From assembly GCF_009806575.1 (NCBI RefSeq), contig NZ_CP047095.1:2546001-2610000 (forward strand): a stretch of DNA of 64,000 nt, read 5' to 3'. The DNA comes from Rossellomorea marisflavi (GTDB lineage Bacteria > Bacillota > Bacilli > Bacillales > Bacillaceae_B). This document shows, one piece after another, positions 43,907 through 53,656 of the stretch (position 1 is the first letter of the stretch; every line of letters begins with the position of its first letter). The position numbers and the translations under genes are program-made. Under the pieces are notes generated by a model, which saw only the letters and a list, made by a program, of their open reading frames with translations, had not been told where the DNA came from and did no database searches.

Positions 43907-43946
43907 CATCACCTTCCTTTATAGACAAGCTATGAAGGAGGTGATG
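43907..43946 (-). promoter_or_regulatory. hairpin masking the ribosome binding site of the amidohydrolase-like gene
   Basis: On the minus strand CATCACCTCCTT (43935-43946) pairs with AAGGAAGGTGATG (43907-43919) as 12 pairs with one bulged A. The second arm contains the ribosome binding site of the next gene. A short U-run follows the stem, so it could also act as a weak aroA terminator. Confidence 0.55.
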
Positions 43947-43955
43947 CTTCCATGA

Positions 43956-45253
43956 CTATGTGCGTGCTATCAATTGATCGATATGATCGAAGAATTGAGG
44001 ATATGAAATATTGACTGCTTCATGATCCTGTAATACCACATCTGAGGACGTGATCAGGGACGCGATGGCAAGCGTCATGCCGATACGGTGATCCCCCAGG
44101 AATGGACTTCTCCTCCGTGCAGGTCCGTCTTCCCGCGGATGATCATCCCATCTTCCGTGGCTTCGATGTCGGCTCCAAGCTTTTGCAATTCCTCGACGAT
44201 TGCATCGATCCGGTTTGTCTCCTTCACCTTCAGCTCTTCTGCATTTTTGATCACGGTCGTCCCTTCTGCCTGAGTGGCAAGGAGAGCGATAATCGGGATT
44301 TCATCGATCAGGGTTGGAATGGTATCACCTCCGATTTCAACTCCATGCAGACTGGATGTTTCGACGACAAGGTCACCTACAGGTTCCCCTTTGGGATCTC
44401 CCGAAGGAATGACCTCGATCGATGCCCCCATCTCTCTCATGACAGAAAGGATCCCTGTCCTTGTCTCATTAAGACCTACCTGTTTCAAGCGAACACGACT
44501 TCCTGGAACAATGGCTGCCGCCACCATGAAAAAGGCTGCTGAAGATATATCTCCAGGCACATCGACCGTACAGCCCTTGAATGCCTGGCCGCCCGTCACT
44601 TTGATGCTTTGCCCTTCCCTGGAGACCTCTCCTCCGAACTGGAGGATCATCCTTTCGGTGTGGTCCCTGGTCCGCTCCGGTTCGATTACTTCTGTCACCC
44701 CTTCGGCCTGTATGCCGGCAAGAAGGATCGCAGACTTCACCTGGGCGCTTGCAACGGGCAGTTCATACCGGATCCCTTGAAGATCCCCACCCCTGATGGA
44801 AAGGGGTGTATAATCCCCGCCTGCGCGCCCATCGATCTTTGTTCCAAGCTGCTTCAAAGGGTCGGCCACCCGCTTCATCGGCCGTCTGGCAATGGATTCA
44901 TCTCCGATGAGGATGGAATGGAAAGGCCGGCCTGCAAGGAGCCCCATGATGAGCCGGGTGGTGGTTCCGGAGTTTCCTGTGTCAAGAATATCAACAGGTT
45001 CCTCTAGTCCGTCCCAGCCCTTACCGTGTACGATGATTTCATCGTCGGAGACGTCGATCTGCACCCCGAGTTTCCTGAAGCATGAGATCGTACTCAAACA
45101 GTCGTCACCCATAAGGAAGTTATGTACCTTCGTCTCTCCTTCTGCAATAGAGCCAAACATGATGGCACGGTGGGAGATGGATTTATCACCCGGCACATTG
45201 ATTTCTCCATCCAATCCATTTGACGGTTTCGCCAGTCTTTTACTGTCCTGCAT
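43956..45253 (-). CDS. aroA: EPSP synthase AroA (AroE in B. subtilis), frameshifted in this sequence
   Basis: The enzyme joins shikimate-3-phosphate and PEP. The main frame (392 codons) has [38 protein letters not shown] and [19 protein letters not shown] but stops at 44075, right after HSWG. The next frame at once continues with [20 protein letters not shown] and ends QLIART at 43956, giving the normal ~431 residues. The switch lies at the run of five C (44093-44097, plus strand); six would keep one frame. The lost part holds the conserved DHRIGM motif, so the short form would be inactive. Confidence 0.93.
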
Positions 45254-45264
45254 ATCGATTCACC

Positions 45265-46368
45265 TCATCCTAGAAATAGTTCATAACCTGTTTTATTTGT
45301 CAGGCATTTCATCGCCTTGTCCCTGTCCTGGGACGTTTGGAAGCTGATGACCAGAACTCCGTATATGTCTTCCCGTGTCTCCATGATCCGGATATTGGTC
45401 AAACTGATCTCCTCTTCGGCAAGATAACCCGTGACCTCCGAGATCACACCAGGATAATCGGGGACATCTACAAAGAGATCATAAAAGGAAGGGATGGCGC
45501 CTTTCGAAAGCATCGGTAGCTCGTCCCTGAATGATTTTGCTTCCTCGAAGTAGGATGCGATCACTTCGGGGTCATTTTCTTCAATCATCTCGATGACTGC
45601 ATTCATCTCTTCATTCCACTGAGCAAGCTGGGCAAGAAGGACTTCCCTGTTCTGCATGGTGATGTCCTTCCACATGACGGGGCTCGATGAAGCAATCCTG
45701 GTGATATCGCGGAATCCACCGGCAGCGAGCCTCCTCACATAGGGATGGTCCTCTGCATGACGCTTCGCCTGCTGTACGAGGGAGGCCGCGACGATGTGAG
45801 GGAAATGACTGATCGTTCCCGTTACAGCGTCATGTTCCTTCGGATCGATCACGATAAACTTCGCCTGAGTCCCGCTGAGCCACTGCTTCAGTTCATCGAT
45901 CCTCTCTTCGGAATGCCCTTTCCCGGGAGTGAGCATGTAAAAGGCATTCTCAAATAGAAAATCCTTGGCTGCCGTGACGCCACTCTTGTGGGAGCCCGCC
46001 ATGGGATGTCCTCCTATGAAACACCATTCTTCCGGTAGAATACTCTCTGCCCTCTTCATGATTTGTGCTTTTGTACTACCTGTATCGGTAATGATGACAG
46101 TCGGCTTCAAGTTGAAGTCCCTGAATGATTCAAGTAGTTTCTCCGTCTGGAAGACAGGGGTCGATATGATGATCAGATCCGCTGATTCAACAGCATCCTT
46201 CAACGAATCGACGGCTTGATCGATGATCCCGAGACTGAGTCCAAGCTTCATTTCCTTCTCCTGCACGTCAAACCCTGCAACCCTTGCTTCGGGATGTTGA
46301 TTCTTAATACACAGGGCAAGGGACCCTCCGATGAGCCCCAGCCCTATCACTACTACATTACCCTTCAT
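45265..46368 (-). CDS. tyrA: prephenate dehydrogenase TyrA
   Basis: The 367-residue enzyme converts prephenate to 4-hydroxyphenylpyruvate for tyrosine. It has the NAD-binding VVIGLGLIGGSLALCIKNQ, ITDTGSTKAQIMKRAESI, GGHPMAGSHKSG, and a C-terminal ACT domain (from about 295: LFVDVPDYPGVISEVTGYLA) that likely senses tyrosine. It lies just upstream of aroA; a terminator separates it from hisC, so it may have its own promoter. Confidence 0.95.
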   Translation of the reverse strand: MKGNVVVIGLGLIGGSLALCIKNQHPEARVAGFDVQEKEMKLGLSLGIIDQAVDSLKDAVESADLIIISTPVFQTEKLLESFRDFNLKPTVIITDTGSTKAQIMKRAESILPEEWCFIGGHPMAGSHKSGVTAAKDFLFENAFYMLTPGKGHSEERIDELKQWLSGTQAKFIVIDPKEHDAVTGTISHFPHIVAASLVQQAKRHAEDHPYVRRLAAGGFRDITRIASSSPVMWKDITMQNREVLLAQLAQWNEEMNAVIEMIEENDPEVIASYFEEAKSFRDELPMLSKGAIPSFYDLFVDVPDYPGVISEVTGYLAEEEISLTNIRIMETREDIYGVLVISFQTSQDRDKAMKCLTNKTGYELFLG

Positions 46369-46391
46369 GTTCCTTCCACCTCGTCCCGTTA

Positions 46392-46423
46392 GAAAAAAGT
46401 CGGAAAGAATCTTCTTTCCGACT
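46392..46423 (-). terminator. terminator between hisC and tyrA
   Basis: AGTCGGAAAGAA pairs with TTCTTTCCGACT around a short loop; on the minus strand a six-base U-run follows. Confidence 0.88.
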
Positions 46424-46432
46424 GGTCACTAT

Positions 46433-47533
46433 TCATTGTGTCAATCTTGCTCCAAGAAATTCTTTCATTCTTGTGATCACTTCTTCATTTTGTTCAGAAG
46501 AACCGATCGTCACCCTGACCGTGTTCGGAATGCCAAGAGCCTCACCAGAACGGACGATATAGCCCTTACTCATGAGGAACTGGAAGACTTCGTCCCCGCT
46601 CACGCCGAAATTGATCAGGATGAAGTTTGCCTGGGATGGAAAATACTTCAGCCCATTTTCTTCACAGAAATCATAATATTGTTGAAGACCCCTGCGGTTT
46701 TCTTCCTTGCATTTCTCGATGAAGGCCTGATCCGTAAGTGCCGAGAGAGCTGCACCCTGACCCAAAGCATTATTATTGAACGGTTCCCTGATCGGTTCAA
46801 GCTTACTGATGACCTCTGCACTCGCCACACCGTAGCCGACACGGAATCCTGCCAAGCCATACGCCTTGGAGAACGTCCTTGTGATCAACAGCTGAGGATA
46901 GTTCGGAAGGAGATCGATTGATTGGTAGTAATCATCGGCCACCACATATTCATAGTACGCTTCATCCAGCACTACCAGCACGTGCTCAGGAACCGCATCG
47001 AGGAAGGCCACAAGCTCACTTTTCCGGATATACTCTCCTGTTGGATTATTCGGTGAACACAACCATACGACGGATGTATCACCATCAATGGCGGAAAGCA
47101 TCGCGTCCAGGTCGTGAGCGCCATTTTCCTTCAACGGAATCTCGCGGATTTCGGCACCTTCAACCAGTGCATTATGCTTGTATTGCGGGAAAGTCGGCAC
47201 GGCCATGATCGTGTTCGTTTCACTGCTCAGCAAAGCCCTGGCAATAATTTCAATCACCTCATCCGAACCGTTGCCGAATAAAAGCTGATCCGGTTCGACT
47301 CCAAGGAAACGGGCGGTTCCCTCACGAAGTTCTTTGGCAGATCCATCGGGGTAGATTGCATGTGATAATGCATGCTCTGCAAGATATTCCTTCACTGCCG
47401 GAGAGCAACCGAATGGATTTTCATTTGAGGCTAGCTTGACGACTTTATCCAAATTGAATTGGGCTTTCACGTCGTCCATCGTTTTTCCAGGTTGATATGA
47501 TTTCAGATTATGAATTTGAGTTTTCCACTTCAT
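46433..47533 (-). CDS. hisC: histidinol-phosphate/aromatic aminotransferase HisC
   Basis: The 366-residue PLP enzyme serves histidine synthesis and, in B. subtilis, also tyrosine and phenylalanine. It has LASNENPFGCSPAVKEYL, FGNGSDEVIEIIARALL, CSPNNPTGEY, VLDEAYYEYV and the PLP-binding lysine in TRTFSKAYGLAGFRVGYG. It lies inside the aromatic supraoperon, between aroH and tyrA; in B. subtilis the trp genes stand between aroH and hisC, but here only two bases separate them. Confidence 0.95.
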   Translation of the reverse strand: MKWKTQIHNLKSYQPGKTMDDVKAQFNLDKVVKLASNENPFGCSPAVKEYLAEHALSHAIYPDGSAKELREGTARFLGVEPDQLLFGNGSDEVIEIIARALLSSETNTIMAVPTFPQYKHNALVEGAEIREIPLKENGAHDLDAMLSAIDGDTSVVWLCSPNNPTGEYIRKSELVAFLDAVPEHVLVVLDEAYYEYVVADDYYQSIDLLPNYPQLLITRTFSKAYGLAGFRVGYGVASAEVISKLEPIREPFNNNALGQGAALSALTDQAFIEKCKEENRRGLQQYYDFCEENGLKYFPSQANFILINFGVSGDEVFQFLMSKGYIVRSGEALGIPNTVRVTIGSSEQNEEVITRMKEFLGARLTQ

Positions 47534-47535
47534 GA

Positions 47536-47907
47536 TTAACGTCCTTTCGTTCCAAGATCCGGCCGTAAACGGATGGCTTCGTTCTTATAGATATGCTTGA
47601 TCCCTTCCTGCGGCTCCTCGGTGTTATAATGGACCATCACACGTATGCACAGGGGCAGCCCGCCTTCCACATCCAGTTCCTGCATGCACATGACGGGAAC
47701 AAACGTCCAGCCCTCCAGCTGCCGCAGTGCTTTTGCAGGAAAGACACTTCCGATGTCATTGGTTGCCGATATGAATACGGAAGCGATCTTTTCAGGCATG
47801 ATACGATTATGTAGGATCATTTCGTCCAATAATTGCTTGGTTGCAAGGAGGACTTCCTGTTCCTTGTTAGATGCCGCAGTGGTTGCTCCTCTGATTCCAC
47901 GGATCAT
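47536..47907 (-). CDS. aroH: chorismate mutase AroH
   Basis: The 123-residue monofunctional AroH-type mutase converts chorismate to prephenate. It has MIRGIRGATTAASNKEQEVL with the active-site Arg7, VFISATNDIGSVFPAKALR and VEGGLPLCIRVMVHYNT, all typical of the B. subtilis enzyme. It starts 18 bases after aroB and stops two bases before hisC. Confidence 0.96.
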   Translation of the reverse strand: MIRGIRGATTAASNKEQEVLLATKQLLDEMILHNRIMPEKIASVFISATNDIGSVFPAKALRQLEGWTFVPVMCMQELDVEGGLPLCIRVMVHYNTEEPQEGIKHIYKNEAIRLRPDLGTKGR

Positions 47908-47925
47908 TCCATCATCTCCTTCTTT

Positions 47926-49014
47926 CTATCTATTGATTGTGCGGATGAATGTGTCCGCTTCTTCCAGGTCTTCCTTTGATACCCGGGTAAGGTAGGGTTC
48001 TCCGATGTTTCGGAGGAGAACGAATTGAGGTTCTCCATTCTTCGCTTTTTTATCCCGTGTCATAAGGGCATACAGGTCTGCAAACGACAGCTCTTCCGGG
48101 ATGGTCAGATCATATCCGAGAGAAGCTGCCCAATGGGCGAATCCTTCGACGTCAAAGGTCATCCCTGACATTTTCCTGCTGAGATAAAGGGCATAAATCA
48201 TTCCGACCACCACGCATTCCCCGTGGGTACGATTCCCGTATCCACTTGCGCTTTCGACGGCATGACCGTACGTATGACCAAAGTTCAGGTAGGCGCGCAC
48301 ACTTGATTCCCGCTCATCCCTGGCGACGATATCAGCCTTTACTTTTATTCCCCGCTCAAGGCACTCTTCCAGAAACACATCATCCAGGGCCCCAAGTCCC
48401 CGGAACGAATTCTTGATGTCCTCGAAGAAGTCTTCACCGGATAGGAATGCATGTTTGATGACTTCTCCGAATCCGGAGAGTACTTCCCGTTCCGGCAACG
48501 ATTTGAGATGATCAAGGTCGAAAAAGACCGCCTCGGGCTGATGAAATTGCCCGATCATATTCTTACCGAGCGGATGGTTGATCGCTACTTTCCCACCGAC
48601 TGAACTATCATGAGCAAGGATGGTCGTCGGGACCCCGATGAAGGGAACACCCCTCATGAACGTTGAGGCGACGAATCCCGCCATATCCCCGATGGCACCT
48701 CCCCCAAGGGCGATGACCACCGAACTGCGGTCGACTCCATTCATAAGTCCATGGGTCATGGCCCTTTCGAACTCCTCGAAGGTCTTCGCCCTCTCCCCGC
48801 TTGGTGCGAGATGGACTGTTACATCGAAGGTCTTCTTAAGGTACTCCACGAGAACCATGCCATGAAGATGATAGACGGCTTCATCTGCAATGATCCAGAT
48901 TTTCCGATCTCTATATCCCTTTTCTATAAGAAAGGATGAAAGGGAATCCGTCAAATGATTCCCGATGATGACGTCATACGTTTTGGAAGCTGTCTCGATC
49001 GCTACCTTTTTCAT
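47926..49014 (-). CDS. aroB: 3-dehydroquinate synthase
   Basis: The 362-residue NAD-dependent enzyme closes the ring in the shikimate pathway. It has VIALGGGAIGDMAGFVASTF, VPTTILAHDSSVGGKVAIN with the zinc-site region, and LNFGHTYGHAVESASGYG with metal-binding histidines. It starts two bases after aroC ends and precedes aroH. Confidence 0.96.
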   Translation of the reverse strand: MKKVAIETASKTYDVIIGNHLTDSLSSFLIEKGYRDRKIWIIADEAVYHLHGMVLVEYLKKTFDVTVHLAPSGERAKTFEEFERAMTHGLMNGVDRSSVVIALGGGAIGDMAGFVASTFMRGVPFIGVPTTILAHDSSVGGKVAINHPLGKNMIGQFHQPEAVFFDLDHLKSLPEREVLSGFGEVIKHAFLSGEDFFEDIKNSFRGLGALDDVFLEECLERGIKVKADIVARDERESSVRAYLNFGHTYGHAVESASGYGNRTHGECVVVGMIYALYLSRKMSGMTFDVEGFAHWAASLGYDLTIPEELSFADLYALMTRDKKAKNGEPQFVLLRNIGEPYLTRVSKEDLEEADTFIRTINR

Positions 49015-49016
49015 GA

Positions 49017-50183
49017 TTAAAACTCCCTTGATGCGCGTCGCTGTCTTTCCACATTGTCCAGAAGCTGGTCGAAGCGGTCACTGTGGAATTGTTCCACGAT
49101 TGCCGAAGCAAGCTCCCAAGCCACCACGGCTTCTGCTACGACGCTTGCTGCAGGGACTGCACAGCTGTCTGATCGCTCGATGCTTGCCCTGAACGGTTCT
49201 TTCGTTTCGATATCAACACTTTCCAGGGGCTTATAAAGGGTCGGGATCGGCTTCATGACACCTTTGACGCTGATCGGCATCCCTGTCGACATACCACCTT
49301 CGAATCCACCCAGGCGATTGGTTCTTCTCGTATACCCGTTCTTTTCATCCCAGATGATTTCATCATGCACTTCGCTTCCGGGTTTTCTCGCCATCTCGAA
49401 GCCAAGTCCGAATTCCACCCCTTTAAAGGCATTGATGCTCATGACTGCCCTTGCAATTTTCGCATCCAGCTTCCGGTCGTAATGCACATAGCTTCCGACA
49501 CCTGCAGGCATGCCTTCGACGACGACTTCCACGACGCCCCCGATAGAATCACCGTTTTTCTTCGCTTCATCGATCAGGTCCATCATTTTCTTTCCTGCTT
49601 CTTCATCGAGGCATCGTACGGGAGATTCCTCCGTTACGGTCCGCAGTTGATCGATGGACTCATACGTTCCGTTTTCGGACTTGATGCCGCCGATTTCAAG
49701 TACGTGGCCGACGACTTCGATCCCGAGCAGCTTCAGGAGCTTCTTCGCTACACTCCCAGCGGCTACGCGTACCGTCGTTTCCCTTGCCGATGAACGCTCA
49801 AGAACATTCCTCAGGTCTCTGTGACCGTATTTCATACCGCCTACAAGATCGGCGTGACCAGGGCGCGGCCTTGAGATTTGACGCTTGACTTCATCCGATT
49901 CTTCAAAAGGCTCGATTCCCATGATCTTTGTCCAATGGGTCCAGTCCTTGTTTTCCACTACCAGTCCTACAGGTGAGCCCAATGTCTGACCATGACGGAC
50001 CCCTCCGACGATCTGAGCCTGGTCTTTTTCAATCTGCATCCGCCTGCCGCGGCCGTGGCCTTTTTGGCGGCGTGCCAGATCTTCATTTATATCTTCAGCC
50101 AATAATGGCATCCCTGCTGGAAGTCCTTCGATAATGGTCGTCAATTGCGGACCATGGGATTCTCCTGATGTTAAATATCTCAT
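49017..50183 (-). CDS. aroC: chorismate synthase (AroF in B. subtilis)
   Basis: The 388-residue FMN-dependent enzyme makes chorismate from EPSP. It has [57 protein letters not shown] and [20 protein letters not shown], the three family signatures. The ATG at 50183 follows GGGGG; an upstream in-frame ATG (50201) has no site. It is the first gene of the aroC-aroB-aroH-hisC series. Confidence 0.96.
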   Translation of the reverse strand: MRYLTSGESHGPQLTTIIEGLPAGMPLLAEDINEDLARRQKGHGRGRRMQIEKDQAQIVGGVRHGQTLGSPVGLVVENKDWTHWTKIMGIEPFEESDEVKRQISRPRPGHADLVGGMKYGHRDLRNVLERSSARETTVRVAAGSVAKKLLKLLGIEVVGHVLEIGGIKSENGTYESIDQLRTVTEESPVRCLDEEAGKKMMDLIDEAKKNGDSIGGVVEVVVEGMPAGVGSYVHYDRKLDAKIARAVMSINAFKGVEFGLGFEMARKPGSEVHDEIIWDEKNGYTRRTNRLGGFEGGMSTGMPISVKGVMKPIPTLYKPLESVDIETKEPFRASIERSDSCAVPAASVVAEAVVAWELASAIVEQFHSDRFDQLLDNVERQRRASREF

Positions 50184-50389
50184 AACACTTTCCCCCTTCA
50201 ACTCGTTAAAGAATTATGTATCAATATAACATAACTATCCTCAGAATTCCTAGTACTTATACGTAAAAAAACGAGATTTCCTGTGAAGCTCCCTTTCCTT
50301 TCAGCGCTTTAGCAGAGCGCAATAATCAGACTTGAAACAGGTGTCATACTCCTCAGGTAACGATGCGTAAGCCCTTTCATGACTCTATC

Positions 50390-50428
50390 AAAAAAACAGG
50401 ATGACCCTATTGCAGGAGTCATCCCGTT
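50390..50428 (-). terminator. cheR terminator
   Basis: CGGGATGACTCC pairs with GGGTCATCCTG around a short loop and is followed by a seven-base U-run on the minus strand. The stem overlaps the cheR stop codon. Confidence 0.8.
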
Positions 50429-51210
50429 CCATTGGACTTTCGGTAGAAAAAGGTCTCCTCCGACTGAAATCCATATTGTGAAGGAGTGAAGATCTGTTCC
50501 GTGCTTCCAACGAATAAAAACCCTCCGGGGCTTAACGCCTCATTGAATTTCCTATAGAGTGACGCTTTCGCCTCCTCAGTAAAATAAATGAGAACATTCC
50601 TGCAAATGATGAGATCAACATGTGAGTCAAAGGGATCCGCCAGTAGATTTTGCTGCTTGAAGGTGACGGAATTGACAATGCGACGGTCCAGCATATACCT
50701 CGTCCCATCTTTCACAAAGTACTTCTTCTTCAGCGGCTCGGGTATCTCCTGAAGAGAGCGCTCCGGATATACGGCTGCCTTCGCCCGTTGAAGAGCATTT
50801 TTATCAAGGTCTGTCCCAATTATGGTAAATTGTTCGGGCTTCAGATATTTCAACAGGATCATGGCGATGGTATACGGTTCTTCGCCCGTCGAACAGGCTG
50901 CGCTCCATACCTTCAATTTTGTTCCTTTCATCAGCTTCGGCAATACAGACTCTTCGAGGACCTCCCAGCGCTTCTGATTCCTGAAGAACTCCGATACATT
51001 GATGGTCATGCGGTCCAGGAATTCTTCCATCTGCTCCCTGTCGTTTTGGATCAGGTTGAAATACTCCTTGAACCCTCGGCATCCCTTCTTTTCATACAAA
51101 GCCGTCAGGCGCCTTTTCATTTGAGCTTCTTTATAGAGAGAGAGGTCGATATTGGTTTTACGCTTGACTGATTGAATGAACTCCATATATTCATTGGACA
51201 ACTGGTTCAC
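50419..51210 (-). CDS. cheR: chemotaxis methyltransferase CheR
   Basis: The 263-residue SAM-dependent enzyme methylates glutamates of chemoreceptors. It has the N-terminal helical domain ([20 protein letters not shown]), [20 protein letters not shown], the SAM-binding [19 protein letters not shown], and [14 protein letters not shown]. The start is a GTG with a weak site; a TTG or the ATG eight codons later is possible. In B. subtilis cheR likewise stands alone between ndk and the aro genes. Confidence 0.94.
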   Translation of the reverse strand: MNQLSNEYMEFIQSVKRKTNIDLSLYKEAQMKRRLTALYEKKGCRGFKEYFNLIQNDREQMEEFLDRMTINVSEFFRNQKRWEVLEESVLPKLMKGTKLKVWSAACSTGEEPYTIAMILLKYLKPEQFTIIGTDLDKNALQRAKAAVYPERSLQEIPEPLKKKYFVKDGTRYMLDRRIVNSVTFKQQNLLADPFDSHVDLIICRNVLIYFTEEAKASLYRKFNEALSPGGFLFVGSTEQIFTPSQYGFQSEETFFYRKSNGTG

Positions 51211-51355
51211 ACTTTCTTCTTTCGGATTTTGCTACACCTAGTATATCGAACGGAATGCATAAAAGTTTATGGAAAGCAGGAAACTTTATGATCATGGACA
51301 TTTGGATGCTTTTGATTTTCATCGATGGGGACCCTTCCTCCCGGAACCTGAAAAC

Positions 51356-51387
51356 GAAAAAAGACAAACCGTAGCGACGGTTTGTCG
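51356..51387 (-). terminator. ndk terminator
   Basis: GACAAACCGT pairs with ACGGTTTGTC around AGCG-type loop bases; on the minus strand a six-base U-run follows. Confidence 0.85.
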
Positions 51388-51394
51388 GGATGGA

Positions 51395-51841
51395 TCAGTA
51401 GATCCACTCGTTCATCAGTTTTGAGTATTCAAGAAGCTCTTCTTCTTTGAAGAACAATCCAATTTCCCTGACAGCGCTTTCAGATGAGTCAGAACCGTGA
51501 ATGATATTTTTACCGACCGTCAAACCGAAGTCCCCGCGGATCGTACCGAGATTCGCGTCTTTAGGGTTTGTGGCACCCATCATTCCACGAGCGGTGGTGA
51601 TGACATTCTCCCCTTGCCAAACCATGGCAAAAACCGGTCCGGAAGTGATGAAATCGACTAATTCTCCGAAGAAAGGTCTTTCTTTATGCTCGCCATAGTG
51701 CTCCTTTGCAAGCTCTTCTGATACGTTCATCAACTTGGCTCCTGCAAGCTGAAACCCCTTTTTTTCGAAACGTGCGACAATATCACCGATTAGTCCGCGT
51801 TGCACTCCGTCCGGTTTGACCATTAAAAACGTTTTTTCCAT
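51395..51841 (-). CDS. ndk: nucleoside diphosphate kinase
   Basis: The 148-residue enzyme balances nucleoside triphosphates by phosphate transfer through a histidine. It has [20 protein letters not shown], and the active-site [20 protein letters not shown] with its phospho-His. The ATG at 51841 follows GGAGTGGGG; an in-frame ATG three codons upstream overlaps that site. It lies between hepT and cheR, as in B. subtilis. Confidence 0.97.
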   Translation of the reverse strand: MEKTFLMVKPDGVQRGLIGDIVARFEKKGFQLAGAKLMNVSEELAKEHYGEHKERPFFGELVDFITSGPVFAMVWQGENVITTARGMMGATNPKDANLGTIRGDFGLTVGKNIIHGSDSSESAVREIGLFFKEEELLEYSKLMNEWIY

Positions 51842-51952
51842 GCTCCCCACTCCTATTATGTATGTATAGTATGTCTTAGGACATTACACGAAAATAGTAA
51901 CAGAGTTTCGCATGTTTGGCAACGTTTCCATTTTAAATTTTCACAATATTTC

Positions 51953-52915
51953 TCAATATTTTCTTTTTCCAATATAATTTGCAATGTTTTTCAACGTACG
52001 CTTCACCTTGTTTGCAGGCAAGTGATCCAAGTCTTCAAGTGCCCTGTCGAGATACCTTTTGCTCAAGGCATAGGATCGTTCGATGGCATCCGTACCCCGT
52101 ATTGCTTCGATAACGGCCTGGATTTCTCCTAGTGAACTTTCTTCCCTTACGCGGATGATCTTTTCTTTTACTTCGGGGTCATCCATGGCATAAAGCACTG
52201 GAAGAGTGATATTCCCTTGCCAAAGGTCGCTTCCTGCCGGTTTCCCGAGCTCCTCCTCTGTTGAAGTAAGATCGAGGATGTCATCGATGATCTGATAGCT
52301 CATCCCGACATTGTATCCGAAGTTGAACAGTCTTTTATGTACTTCTTCCGGTGCTCCAGAAGAGATGGCGCCCAGCTGGCAGCTGACCGCGATGAGGAGT
52401 GCCGTCTTCCGTTTGATCCGGAGGAGATAATCCCTGAGGTGCTGGTCATATCGATATTTATCCTGGATTTGGGCAATTTCTCCTTTGCACAGCTCCACCA
52501 ATGTATGAGAAAGGATCCTATGGGCTTCCGGGACCCTGATGTGAGTCATATACTCAAGGGCACGCGCGAAGATATAATCGCCTGTGTACATGGCGACCCG
52601 ATTGTCCCACTGCGCCTTGATGGTCGGCTTACCTCTCCTGAGCTCCGCATCATCAATGACGTCATCATGGACGAGGGAGGCCATATGCATGAGCTCGAGG
52701 GATACGGCCGCATGTTTGACCACGTTGATATCATAGACGCCATACTTTGCAGAGAGCAGGACAAATACAGGTCGTATCCGTTTACCTCCGGCCTGAAGCA
52801 GGTGAAGGGAAGCCTCTTGTAAAAGGGAAGAATCCGATTGGATTGCTACTTCCAGCTCTTTTTCTATTTCCTCGATATCCGCTTTGAGAAACGAATACAA
52901 TCTATTTAACTTCAT
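51953..52915 (-). CDS. hepT: heptaprenyl diphosphate synthase, catalytic component II
   Basis: The 320-residue trans-prenyltransferase builds the C35 side chain of menaquinone with HepS. It has LLQAGGKRIRPVFVLLSAKY, the first aspartate-rich motif LVHDDVIDDAELRRGKPT and the second YQIIDDILDLTSTEEELGKP. The ATG at 52915 follows GGTGGAG. hepS, menG and hepT follow each other on the minus strand. Confidence 0.95.
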   Translation of the reverse strand: MKLNRLYSFLKADIEEIEKELEVAIQSDSSLLQEASLHLLQAGGKRIRPVFVLLSAKYGVYDINVVKHAAVSLELMHMASLVHDDVIDDAELRRGKPTIKAQWDNRVAMYTGDYIFARALEYMTHIRVPEAHRILSHTLVELCKGEIAQIQDKYRYDQHLRDYLLRIKRKTALLIAVSCQLGAISSGAPEEVHKRLFNFGYNVGMSYQIIDDILDLTSTEEELGKPAGSDLWQGNITLPVLYAMDDPEVKEKIIRVREESSLGEIQAVIEAIRGTDAIERSYALSKRYLDRALEDLDHLPANKVKRTLKNIANYIGKRKY

Positions 52916-52950
52916 AGTTTCTCCACCCATTTACCCAAAATATCGTGCGT

Positions 52951-53652
52951 TCACTTTCTTCCGGAATGCATCGCTGCCACACCGCCGCTGAATGGCTTCA
53001 CGTGCACATCCCTGAAGCCTGCTTCCTCGAACATGGCTGCAAGCTCTTTCATGCCTGGGAAATCCCTGGCCGATTCCTGTAGCCATGAATATTCATTGAA
53101 GCTCTTGGCAAATAGCTTTCCGAAGATCGGCATGATGAATCTGAAATAGCCATAATACATCTGTTTGAACACCGGCATCGTAGGCTGGGATGTTTCCAGG
53201 CAGACGGCCATTCCTCCAGGCTTCAACACGCGATTCATTTCCTTGAGGACATGAAGATAATCGGGTACGTTCCGAAGTCCGAAACCGATCGTCACATAAT
53301 CGAAGGTATCATCTTCAAATGGCAGTTCCATTGCATTCCCATGAATCAGTTCGATATTGTCGAACCGGGAATCCCGTACTTTTTCTTCCCCGATCGAAAG
53401 CATGTTTTGGCTGAAATCAAGCCCCTTGACTTCACCTGTTTCTCCCACCTCTTCAGCGATGGCCAAAGTCCAATCAGCCGTTCCGCAGCATACATCCAGT
53501 GCCTTGCTTCCCGGTTCCACCGACATATGCTTCATTGTTTCCTTGCGCCACTTCTTATGCTGTTGAAAGCTGATGACAGAATTCATCTTGTCGTAATTAC
53601 CATAAATTTTTTCAAATACTCCATGTACTCTCTGTTCTTTAGACTGCTGCAT
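52951..53652 (-). CDS. menG: demethylmenaquinone methyltransferase MenG (UbiE family)
   Basis: The 233-residue SAM-dependent enzyme does the last step of menaquinone synthesis. It has [40 protein letters not shown] (SAM-binding) and [20 protein letters not shown], all typical of UbiE/MenG. The ATG at 53652 follows GAAGGG and comes five bases after hepS ends; a start seven codons upstream would overlap hepS. Confidence 0.95.
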   Translation of the reverse strand: MQQSKEQRVHGVFEKIYGNYDKMNSVISFQQHKKWRKETMKHMSVEPGSKALDVCCGTADWTLAIAEEVGETGEVKGLDFSQNMLSIGEEKVRDSRFDNIELIHGNAMELPFEDDTFDYVTIGFGLRNVPDYLHVLKEMNRVLKPGGMAVCLETSQPTMPVFKQMYYGYFRFIMPIFGKLFAKSFNEYSWLQESARDFPGMKELAAMFEEAGFRDVHVKPFSGGVAAMHSGRK

Positions 53653-53656
53653 TCCG

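Noticed and set aside
43952..44014. A 20-codon plus-strand frame with a perfect AAGGAGGTGAT ribosome binding site, antisense to the end of aroA.
   Set aside because: The perfect site is the mirror image of the hairpin arm that pairs with the minus-strand ribosome binding site. The frame is very short and lies on aroA coding sequence.
51288..51374. A 28-codon plus-strand frame with AGGAAAC before its ATG, between cheR and ndk.
   Set aside because: It runs into the ndk terminator and ends in a poly-lysine stretch made by the terminator's A-run; nothing else supports it.
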